DNA from: CAZHLD01 sp964533185
GTDB taxonomy: Bacteria; Acidobacteriota; Terriglobia; Acidiferrales; UBA7541
Length of the DNA stretch: 64,000 nt
Direction: 5' to 3'
Assembly: GCA_964533185.1 (NCBI GenBank)
Contig: CAZHLD010000003.1
Coordinates: forward strand, 1-64,000
This document shows, one piece after another, positions 33,149 to 40,484 of the stretch. Both the position numbers and the translations under genes were made by a program. How positions within the stretch are numbered: the first letter of the stretch is position 1; each line of letters opens with the position of its first letter. The notes beneath the pieces were generated by a model. It searched no databases and had not been told where the DNA came from. It saw nothing but the letters and a program-made list of their open reading frames with translations.

Positions 33149-33729
33149 GCAATGTTTCAACAGGAGCGCCGCAGCCGAAAGGCTACTGCCGGAACTGCGG
33201 GAAGACGCTGACGGAGGAGACGGCGCGGGACGTGCGCGGAATCCTGTACTGCGAGCCGTGTCTGGCGGCGATGGTGGCGCAGCCGCAGACGGCCGGAGAG
33301 AAGAAGAGTCCGGGGCTGGCGGCGTTGCTGGGGTTCGTCCCTGGACTGGGAGCGGTGTATACGGGCGAGTTCATGAAGGCGCTGATTTATGTGCTGACGT
33401 TTGCCGCGTTCATCGGTGCGCTGAACAGCGACCTGGACGACCCGGCCCATCCGATCCTGGGAGTGTTGCTGGCGGCGTTCATCGTGTTCATGGCCGTGGA
33501 CGCGTACCGGTCGGCGGCGGCGATTAACGCGGGGCAGACACCGCCAATCCACATTGGGCAGGTGATGAGCGACAAGCCCGTGGGCCCGCTGATCCTGATC
33601 GGGCTGGGCGTGCTGTTCCTGATGCAGCAGTTGCACGTGTTTCGAATCGGGTGGATTTTCCGGTACTGGCCGGTGTTCCTGATTGCGATCGGAGCGTGGA
33701 TGCTCTACCGACGGCAGCAGAGTTCGTAG
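33145..33729 (+). CDS. Membrane protein with N-terminal zinc finger and Lia-like C-terminal domain
   Basis: 194 residues. A B-box-like zinc finger at the N-terminus (YCRNCGK and YCEPC pairs) is followed by a TM2-like two-helix segment (LAALLGFVPGLGAVYTGEFM). A C-terminal DUF5668/LiaI-LiaF-type helix pair follows (GPLILIGLGVLFLMQQ and YWPVFLIAIGAWMLYRR). Related domains are found in membrane proteins of cell-envelope stress operons. It overlaps the anti-sigma gene by 4 bp and is likely part of the same response. Confidence 0.8.
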   Translation: MSNVSTGAPQPKGYCRNCGKTLTEETARDVRGILYCEPCLAAMVAQPQTAGEKKSPGLAALLGFVPGLGAVYTGEFMKALIYVLTFAAFIGALNSDLDDPAHPILGVLLAAFIVFMAVDAYRSAAAINAGQTPPIHIGQVMSDKPVGPLILIGLGVLFLMQQLHVFRIGWIFRYWPVFLIAIGAWMLYRRQQSS

Positions 33730-33742
33730 GAGGAAGCTCAAG

Positions 33743-33952
33743 ATGAGCAATGGACAAACGGGAATGGAGCAGAAACGGCGCGGCGGGCTGATGGGTCCGG
33801 TGGTGCTGATCACGATTGGAGTGCTGTTCCTGGCCGGGAAGCTGGGACTGGGGTATAGCTTCCATCAGCTCTGGCCGGTGCTGCTGATTGTAATCGGGCT
33901 GGTGAAACTGTTTGAGTTCATGTGGCCGCGGAACGACGGGGGCGGCTCGTAA
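33743..33952 (+). CDS. Small LiaI/LiaF-like membrane protein (DUF5668)
   Basis: 69 residues from MSNGQTGMEQKRRGG. This start is preferred over one twenty codons upstream because that would run back into the previous gene. It consists almost entirely of the helix pair GPVVLITIGVLFLAGKLG and LWPVLLIVIGLVKLFEFMWP, the same domain as in the genes on each side. GGAGG lies upstream. Likely an accessory protein of envelope stress sensing. Confidence 0.8.
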   Translation: MSNGQTGMEQKRRGGLMGPVVLITIGVLFLAGKLGLGYSFHQLWPVLLIVIGLVKLFEFMWPRNDGGGS

Positions 33953-33964
33953 GAGGGAGAGGCG

Positions 33965-35326
33965 ATGAGCAACGGAATCCGACGGCGGCGTTCGATCTTC
34001 AGCGGGTTGCTGCTGGTGGTGATCGGGGTGCTGTTCCTCTATCACAACTTCCAGGGCGGGTTCGAGATCTGGCGGGTGATCGAGCGCTGGTGGCCGGTGG
34101 TGCTGATCCTGTGGGGTCTGGCGAAGCTCTACGACTACTGGGCGGCGAAACAGAGTGGCGAGGCGCCGCCGCGGACGATGACCGGCGGAGAGATACTCCT
34201 GGTGATTTTCTTGTTCATCCTAGCCGGGGTTGCCGGCGGGCGGGAATGGATGATCAAGCATGGGCACGACTACGACATTGAGGTGCCGTGGGCCACGAAG
34301 TACACGTTCAGCGAAGAGGTGCCGGCGAAAGCGGTGAAGGCCAGTGCGGAGATCCGCGTGAATACGGACCGCGGCGACATCACGGTGATTCCCGAGGAGA
34401 TTGCAGAAGTCAAAGTGTCGGTGAAGAAGACGGCGACGGGCACCGACGAGAGCGAAGCGCGCAAGCGCGCGGAAGCGGTGAGGGTGGTGGTGGTTGAGAC
34501 GGAAGGCGGCTACGAGGTGCGGCCGGAAGCGGACAGCGATACCCAGCGCTGGGTGAGAGTGGACCTGGAAGTGCGCGTGCCGAAGCAGGCCAGCGTGAAG
34601 GCTAAGGCCGAGCGCGGAGACGTGAAGGTGAGCGGAGTGGCCGGGCCGGTGCGGGTGGAGAATTTGAACGGGGATGTGGATGTGCACGACGTGGCAGGCG
34701 ACATCGCGGTGGAGATCCGGCGCGGAGACGTGTCGGTGCGGAACACAAAGGGCAACGTGGCCATCAGCGGACGGGGAGGCGAGGTGCAGGTTGCGGACGT
34801 GGCCGGACAGGCAGTAATCAACGGCGAATACTCCGGGCCAATCAGCGTGAGCAATGCGGCCAAGGGCGCGCGGTTCATCTCGAAGCGCACGGACCTAACA
34901 ATCAGCCAGTTGAACGGGCGATTCGAGACGGGGTCGGGGAGGCTGGAGATTACGGATGCGCCGGGGAACGTGCAGTTGGAGACGTCGTCGTATGACGTCG
35001 TGCTCGAGAAGGTGAATGGGCGGGTGCAGGTGAAGAACCGGAACGGGAACATCGAAATGCGACTGACGCACGCGCCCAAGGAAGACATCGAGCTGGTCAC
35101 CGAGCGCGGGAGCATCGACCTGGGCGTGCCGGGGAAGTCCAGCTTTGAACTGACGGCGGAGGCGCGGCGAGGCGACATCGAGGTGGACGGCGAGTTTGCG
35201 GGCATCCCGAAGACCGAGCCGGACCGGAGCGGGGATTCGCGTGTGGTGGTCAAGGTGGGACAACGCGGGCCGCAGATTGTGGTGAGGACGAGCTATGGGT
35301 CGATTCAGTTGCGGAAGAGTGATTGA
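33965..35326 (+). CDS. Lia-like membrane domain fused to DUF4097 beta-solenoid
   Basis: 453 residues. The N-terminal third has the same two-helix domain (LLLVVIGVLFLYHNF, WWPVVLILWGLAKLYDYW) plus another helix (EILLVIFLFILAGVAGG). The rest is a periplasmic or surface repeat protein of the DUF4097 type, with about fifteen strands of the form G-D-[IV]-x-[VI] (NTDRGDITVIPE, KAERGDVKVSGV, EIRRGDVSVRNT, EARRGDIEVDGE). Such proteins form a right-handed beta solenoid. Last gene of the ECF operon; its role is probably structural or sensory at the envelope. Confidence 0.85.
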   Translation: MSNGIRRRRSIFSGLLLVVIGVLFLYHNFQGGFEIWRVIERWWPVVLILWGLAKLYDYWAAKQSGEAPPRTMTGGEILLVIFLFILAGVAGGREWMIKHGHDYDIEVPWATKYTFSEEVPAKAVKASAEIRVNTDRGDITVIPEEIAEVKVSVKKTATGTDESEARKRAEAVRVVVVETEGGYEVRPEADSDTQRWVRVDLEVRVPKQASVKAKAERGDVKVSGVAGPVRVENLNGDVDVHDVAGDIAVEIRRGDVSVRNTKGNVAISGRGGEVQVADVAGQAVINGEYSGPISVSNAAKGARFISKRTDLTISQLNGRFETGSGRLEITDAPGNVQLETSSYDVVLEKVNGRVQVKNRNGNIEMRLTHAPKEDIELVTERGSIDLGVPGKSSFELTAEARRGDIEVDGEFAGIPKTEPDRSGDSRVVVKVGQRGPQIVVRTSYGSIQLRKSD

Positions 35327-35723
35327 AGAAGGGTTGAGGGTGTAGGGCCAAGAGTTGAGAGTTTAGAGTTGAGAGATTAGAACGGAAGTCGGCGGGCTGT
35401 TTTCAAACCTACCTTGCCGGGGCAGCCGAGGGGCTGACCCAGCGATTTTTCCCATTGATAAAGAATGAAGGGGATGCGCGGGGCAGGCGGGTGTGTGCCC
35501 GGGCAGCAGGCAGGGAGATGCAATCAGTTGAGATCGTTCGCGCCCCGGCATGGCCCGCCGTAGGCGGGCCGGNNNNNNNNNNNNNNNNNNNNNNNNNNNN
35601 NNNNNNNNNNNNNNNNNNNNNNNNNNNNNNNNNNNNNNNNNNNNNNNNNNNNNNNNNNNNNNNNNNNNNNNNAGTCCTTGCCGGCCAGATTTTCAAGGAG
35701 ACCGACTGAAGGAGGCAGAGATC
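35327..35723. repeat. Repeat region with an assembly gap
   Basis: No gene. An S tract (GTTGAGAGTTTAGAGTTGAG) follows the upstream stop at 35335-35380. A D-type element starting AGATCGTTCGCGCC is cut by the N run at 35573, in the middle of its CCCGCCGTAGGCGGGCCGG palindrome. The assembly therefore broke inside a repeat. Confidence 0.7.
35573..35672. other. Assembly gap of 100 N
   Basis: Exactly 100 N. Unlike the other two gaps, the flanks are not identical. The left flank ends inside a D-type repeat, so real sequence is missing here. Confidence 0.9.
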
Positions 35724-36692
35724 ATGGCCACAGCTGGAATGAAACTGACCCGCGAAATGACACGGAAATCCACGGTAACCATCGCGCCGGGAGAGCGCCG
35801 GGGGATGGGATGGTTGCCCGACTACCCGGACTTCCGCGACTACAACACAGAAACAAAAACGGTGCGGCCCACGCAAGTGGCGCTGGGCGCCAAGGAACCG
35901 GTGCAGGCAATGCTGAACAAGGCCGGGGTTGCGACGGCAGTGCCAAAGCTGGCCAACAACATTGACCTGCGGCAGTACTGCTCGGCGATCGAGGACCAGG
36001 GCGGGATCGGGTCGTGCACGGCGAACGCCGGGGTGGGGATCGTGGAATACTTCGAGAGGCGGGCGTTCGGAAAATACATCAATGCGTCGCGGCTGTTCCT
36101 GTACAAGACGACACGCAACTTCCTGCACTGGAGGGGCGACACCGGCGCGTTCCTGAGGAACACGATGGGGGCGCTGGCCCTGTTCGGCGTGCCGCCGGAA
36201 GAGTACTGGCCGTATGACGAGAACAGCTTCGACGCCGAGCCGACGCCCTTCTGCTATGCGTTCGGGCAGAGCTACCAGGCGATCAAATACTACCGGCTGG
36301 ACCCGCCGGGGACCACGCAGCAGGCACTGCTGCAACGGATCAAGACCAACCTGGCGGCGGGGCTGCCGTCGATGTTCGGGTTTACGCTGTACAGCTCGTA
36401 CGTGCAGGCAGGACAGAGCGGCGCGTTCCCGCTGCCGGGCAACGGAGAAGGGATAGCAGGCGGGCACGCAGTGGTGGCGGTAGGCTACGACAACAACAAG
36501 GTCATCCAGAATTCCAACCCGGGCGGGCCGAAGACCACAGGCGCGCTGCTGATCCGGAACTCATGGGGGACGGGCTGGGGCGATCAAGGATACGGATGGC
36601 TGCCGTATGAGTACGTGCTATTGGGGATCGCAGATGATTTCTGGTCGCTGATCAAGAGTGAGTGGATCGATACGGGGAATTTCAAGATCTGA
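35724..36692 (+). CDS. Papain-family (C1) cysteine peptidase
   Basis: 322 residues from MATAGMKLTREMTRKS, with GGAGG eight bases upstream. The catalytic residues are visible: Cys in QGGIGSCTANA (about residue 98), His in GGHAVVAVGYD, and Asn in LIRNSWGTGWGDQGYGWLPY. No signal peptide or long propeptide is seen, so it may act in the cytoplasm or be exported by another route. The N-terminal 60 residues contain GWLPDYPDFRDYN, a segment common in bacterial C1 proteins. It stands alone. Confidence 0.92.
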   Translation: MATAGMKLTREMTRKSTVTIAPGERRGMGWLPDYPDFRDYNTETKTVRPTQVALGAKEPVQAMLNKAGVATAVPKLANNIDLRQYCSAIEDQGGIGSCTANAGVGIVEYFERRAFGKYINASRLFLYKTTRNFLHWRGDTGAFLRNTMGALALFGVPPEEYWPYDENSFDAEPTPFCYAFGQSYQAIKYYRLDPPGTTQQALLQRIKTNLAAGLPSMFGFTLYSSYVQAGQSGAFPLPGNGEGIAGGHAVVAVGYDNNKVIQNSNPGGPKTTGALLIRNSWGTGWGDQGYGWLPYEYVLLGIADDFWSLIKSEWIDTGNFKI

Positions 36693-36784
36693 AGAAGCGA
36701 TCAGCGGTCAGCATTCAGTCGTCAGCAGGCTAGAAGACCGAACCGGCCGGGGCGCAAGGCAGGGGTGTGCGCAAAAGAGAGAGA

Positions 36785-38158
36785 CTACCGGTCGAGGAGG
36801 CGGTCGAGGGAGGAGAAGAAGTCGGGAGAGGAAACGGCGACGCAGGCGGAGTCGCGGATGACGCTGGGACTGGAGGCGCCAAGGGCGGCGACGGCGAAGG
36901 CCATGGCGATGCGGTGGTCGCCGGCAGGGTCGATCTCGGCGCCGTGAAGCGGCGCAGCGGAGGCAGAGACGCCTGCGGCGGAGCGGCCGGCGACGCGCAG
37001 GCCGTCGGGAAACTCTTCCACGCGGGCGCCCATGCGGCGGAGGTTTTGGGCGAGGGCGGCAATGCGGTCGCTTTCCTTGACGCGCAGTTCCCGAGCGTCG
37101 CGGATTTCAATTCCCTTGTCTGTGTAAGGGCCGAGGGCTGCGAGCATGGGCAGCTCGTCGATCATCTGCGCGACCTGCGGGCCTGAGACAACTCCACCTT
37201 GCAATTGAGAATGGCGGACGGCGATGTCGCCGACGAGCTCGCCGTGTGCGCTGCGGACGGAGACGAGGCTGATGGTGGCGCCCATCGAGGCGAGGAAGTC
37301 GAGGACGGCGGCGCGCGTGGGGTTGAGACCGACGGAGCCGAGAAGGAGATTGGAGTCGGGAAGGATGAGGGCGGCGGCGAGGAAGAAAACGGCGGAAGAG
37401 AGATCGCCGGGGACGACGAGGCGGCGGGGTTGGAGACGCGGCGAGGAGTTTCCTGTGCGGCCGTGAAGGCGGATGGTGTCGGCAGTGCGATCGAGGCGGG
37501 CTCCGAATTCGACCAGGGCCAGCTCGGTGTGGTCGCGGGTGCGGACAGGCTCGGTGACAGAGGTGACGCCATCGGCGAAAAGGCCGGCAAGGAGGACGGC
37601 AGATTTCAGCTGGGCGCTGGGGAGAGGCAGGGTGTAGTTGATCGAGTGGAGGCGGCTGCCGCGGATTTTGAGCGGGGCGAGGTCGCCGCTGTGGGCGCGG
37701 ATGCGCGCACCCATCTGCGCGAGCGGCTCGATGACGCGGCGCATGGGACGGCGGCGGAGGGAGGTATCGCCGGTGAGAGTGGTGTCGAAGGACTGGCCAG
37801 CGAGGAGGCCGGCGAGGAGGCGAATGGTGGTGCCGGAGTTGCCGGAGTCGAGCGGGCGGGAGAAGAAGCCGGCGGGGCGGCGGAGGGAGTCGAGGCCGCG
37901 ACCGGTGATGGTAACCGTGGGCGGCGCAGGTGCAGGCTGGTCGCGGGGAGTGAGAGTGACCATGCCGGCGGAGACTCCGAGCCGGGAGAGACAGTGGAGG
38001 GTGCGGCGGCAGTCGTCGGCGGGAGAGAAGTTTTGGATTTCGGAGGTGCCGTCGGCAAGGGCGGCGAGCAGGGCGTAACGGTGGGAGATGGACTTGTCGC
38101 CGGGCAACGGCAGGGCGCCGGAGATGGTGCGGGCGGGGGCGACGGTGAGGGAACGCAC
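36785..38158 (-). CDS. aroA: AroA, 3-phosphoshikimate 1-carboxyvinyltransferase (EPSP synthase)
   Basis: 457 residues, beginning at a GTG. PEP/shikimate-phosphate-binding motifs are visible: LPGDKSISHRYALLAALADG, GNSGTTIRLLAGLLAG, PSAQLKSAVLLAGLFADG and NPTRAAVLDFLASMGA. The GDKSISHR and NPTR forms are those of class II enzymes. It makes EPSP on the way to chorismate in the cytoplasm. It is transcribed divergently from the S55 gene; no other aro gene is nearby. Confidence 0.96.
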   Translation of the reverse strand: MRSLTVAPARTISGALPLPGDKSISHRYALLAALADGTSEIQNFSPADDCRRTLHCLSRLGVSAGMVTLTPRDQPAPAPPTVTITGRGLDSLRRPAGFFSRPLDSGNSGTTIRLLAGLLAGQSFDTTLTGDTSLRRRPMRRVIEPLAQMGARIRAHSGDLAPLKIRGSRLHSINYTLPLPSAQLKSAVLLAGLFADGVTSVTEPVRTRDHTELALVEFGARLDRTADTIRLHGRTGNSSPRLQPRRLVVPGDLSSAVFFLAAALILPDSNLLLGSVGLNPTRAAVLDFLASMGATISLVSVRSAHGELVGDIAVRHSQLQGGVVSGPQVAQMIDELPMLAALGPYTDKGIEIRDARELRVKESDRIAALAQNLRRMGARVEEFPDGLRVAGRSAAGVSASAAPLHGAEIDPAGDHRIAMAFAVAALGASSPSVIRDSACVAVSSPDFFSSLDRLLDR

Positions 38159-38533
38159 GGGGGGATTCTAGCAGGGGATAGGCTACAGGTGGCAGGGGAC
38201 AGGCAGGAAAGAAGAAATTGTAGATTTGAAATTTCAGATTTCAGATGGGGAAAGAAAGAAAAGGATTCAACACAGAGGGAACGGAGTGTACAGAGAAGAG
38301 AAGATTCAACGCAGAGGAGCGCAGAGAAAAGCGGATGGCTGGCAAAGACCTGAGTATGTCACTCGGGAAACAACAGCAGAGAGGAGCAAATTGATTCCTG
38401 ATGGAGGCGCAGGTATGATAGCAAGTTCATGTTTAAGCCCCGGCCGAAGGTAGCGACGGTTTCCCCCCCAGTGAGACCCCAGGGCTATTTTTCCTTCCAG
38501 AAGCGAAACGCGTTGGAAAGGGCGGCGGTGGTG
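38159..38533. repeat. Repeat-rich divergent intergenic region
   Basis: About 375 bp between aroA and the S55 gene. In order: a GGCAGGGGACAGGCAGG tract, an AT-rich AGATTTGAAATTTCAGATTT tract (38222-38245), and two blocks of the GATTCAACACAGAGGG / GATTCAACGCAGAGGAGCG type (38262-38330). No promoter was recognised for either gene. Confidence 0.65.
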
Positions 38534-40381
38534 ATGCGCGGCGTGATCGTGAGGGTTGCGCCAGTGGTGGCTGCGCTTATCCTCGCGGCGGCCAGTTCCC
38601 TCCCCGCACAGCAGACGACGGAGATTCTTCGCCTCAACGAGATTAAGCCGGGGATGAAGGGCGTGGCGTACACGATCTTCGCCGGGGACACGATCGAGCC
38701 GTTTGAGCTGGAAGTGATCGGCGTGCTGCCGAATTTGCTGGGGCCGAAGCAGTCCATCATCCTGGTGGTGCTGAAGGGCGCGAAGGTAGAACACACCGGC
38801 GTGGTGGCGGGGATGAGCGGAAGCCCGGTGTACATCGAGGGAAAACTGGCGGGGGCGCTGTCGCTGAAGTTTGGGATATTTACGAAGGAGCCGTTGGCGG
38901 GGGTGACGCCGATTGAAAGTGTGATGGAGGCGGGTGCGGGGAGCGCGCCTGGGAGAGAAGAAAAATCCAACGCAGAGGGCGCCCCGACCGGGTCGGGGCA
39001 GGCGCCGACGCAGAGGGATGAGGGAGAAGAAACGGCAGGAGTGGCGGGGCCGGTGGCGGTGCCAGCGGGGGTGGCGGAGCGCGTGGGATTGTCGGGCGGG
39101 GCGTACCTGGAACCGATTGAGACTCCGCTGGTGTTTGCCGGGTTCCACCGCGCGGCGGTGGATCGTTTCCAAAATGCGCTGGTGCCCTACGGGATGGTGG
39201 CGGTGCAGGGAGGCACGGCGGAGGCGAAGGCGGACGACGGCGAGGTGAAGCCCGGGGACATGGTCAGCATGGTGCTGGTGAAGGGAGACCTGTCAATCCA
39301 GGCGTCGTGCACGGTGACGACGCGGGTGGGCGACACGATCTACATCTGCGGGCACCCGATTTTTGGATTCGGGCCGGTGGAGATGCCGCTGGCGCGGGGG
39401 AGGGTACTGACGACGCTGTCGTCCGATTTGAACTCGGTGAAGATTGTGAATGCGGGCGGCGTGATCGGGACGGTGACGCAGGACCGCCGGACGGCGGTGA
39501 CGGGTCGCATCGGAGCGGCGCCGCGGTTGATTCCGGTGGAGCTGACGTTTGTGACGCCGGCGGGGGAGAAGACATACCGGTTTGAGATTATTGATCACGC
39601 GAAGCTGACGCCGCTGCTGGTGGCGAACACGATTTTCAACGGCGTAGTGTCGACGCCGGCGTACCGCGAAGGGACGACGCTGCGGTTGACGGGCGGAATC
39701 GAAATCGCCGGGCATACACGGGTAAACCTGGATAATTTGTTTGCGCCGACCGACCAATTCATTCCCGACGGAGTGTTTGTGGCCGGGACGGTGCAGGGGA
39801 CATTCTCGCGGATTTACGGGAACGGGTACGAGCGGGCAAAGATCGAAGTGATTACGCTGCGGGTGGAGAGCATTCCGGAGCGGCGGTCGGCGACTATCGA
39901 GAGCGCGTGGACGGACCGGAATGAGGTGCTACCGGGCGAGACGCTGAACGTGAAAGTGCTGCTGCGTCCGTGGCGTGGGCCGGCAGTGGTGAAGGAGCTG
40001 GCGATTACCGTGCCGCCCCAGGCGCCGCGGAACACGTCGCTGCGCGTGATGGTCAGCGACGGGCCAACACTCAACCGGATGGCGCAACTGCAGACGTTTG
40101 GCGTGGCCGGGCGGCTGGGGAGCCTGGAACAACTGATCGGGTTGATCAACCGCGAGCGGCGGAACAGCCGGCTGTACGTGACGCTGCTGGTGCCCAACCC
40201 GACGCTGCTGGTGGAGGATAAGGAGCTGCCGAACGTGCCGACCTCGGAGATTAATTTGCTGGACCAGAGGCGGGGGTCGACGGGGTCGCTGCTGCTGAAG
40301 GAGTCCACGGCCGGGGAGTGGTCGGCGGCGATGGAGATGGTGATTAGCGGGCAGCAGTCGGTGACCATACGGGTGCGGTGA
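38534..40381 (+). CDS. SpoIVB-type (S55) peptidase-domain secreted protein
   Basis: 615 residues from MRGVIVRVAPVVAAL, which gives a clean signal peptide ending SLPAQQ; a start 35 codons earlier lacks this. The S55 signature GMSGSPVYIEGKLAGAL (about residues 95-111) contains the predicted nucleophile Ser. The later GHPIFGFGPVEMPLARG segment is shared with acidobacterial S55 proteins. The C-terminal half is beta-rich and of unknown role. Residues about 141-165 are an insert encoded by a palindromic repeat. The protein is likely periplasmic and processes or senses envelope substrates. Confidence 0.8.
   Translation: MRGVIVRVAPVVAALILAAASSLPAQQTTEILRLNEIKPGMKGVAYTIFAGDTIEPFELEVIGVLPNLLGPKQSIILVVLKGAKVEHTGVVAGMSGSPVYIEGKLAGALSLKFGIFTKEPLAGVTPIESVMEAGAGSAPGREEKSNAEGAPTGSGQAPTQRDEGEETAGVAGPVAVPAGVAERVGLSGGAYLEPIETPLVFAGFHRAAVDRFQNALVPYGMVAVQGGTAEAKADDGEVKPGDMVSMVLVKGDLSIQASCTVTTRVGDTIYICGHPIFGFGPVEMPLARGRVLTTLSSDLNSVKIVNAGGVIGTVTQDRRTAVTGRIGAAPRLIPVELTFVTPAGEKTYRFEIIDHAKLTPLLVANTIFNGVVSTPAYREGTTLRLTGGIEIAGHTRVNLDNLFAPTDQFIPDGVFVAGTVQGTFSRIYGNGYERAKIEVITLRVESIPERRSATIESAWTDRNEVLPGETLNVKVLLRPWRGPAVVKELAITVPPQAPRNTSLRVMVSDGPTLNRMAQLQTFGVAGRLGSLEQLIGLINRERRNSRLYVTLLVPNPTLLVEDKELPNVPTSEINLLDQRRGSTGSLLLKESTAGEWSAAMEMVISGQQSVTIRVR
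38969..39017. repeat. C-type palindromic repeat in frame inside the S55 gene
   Basis: A perfect palindrome GCCCCGACCGGGTCGGGGC (38981-38999) is flanked by CAACGCAGAGG on one side and GCGCCGACGCAGAGG on the other. The same element, with the palindrome and its adjoining GGCGCC arms identical, occurs upstream of the PLP gene at 44997-45053. Confidence 0.85.
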
Positions 40382-40484
40382 AGCAAGCTGTCAGCGGTCA
40401 GCCTTCAGGGCTCAGAGAAGAATGCCGGGTGCTCGCCCAGGGCGCGGGCAACCCGGCGGTACAAGGAAACAAGAAGAGGAGAGG

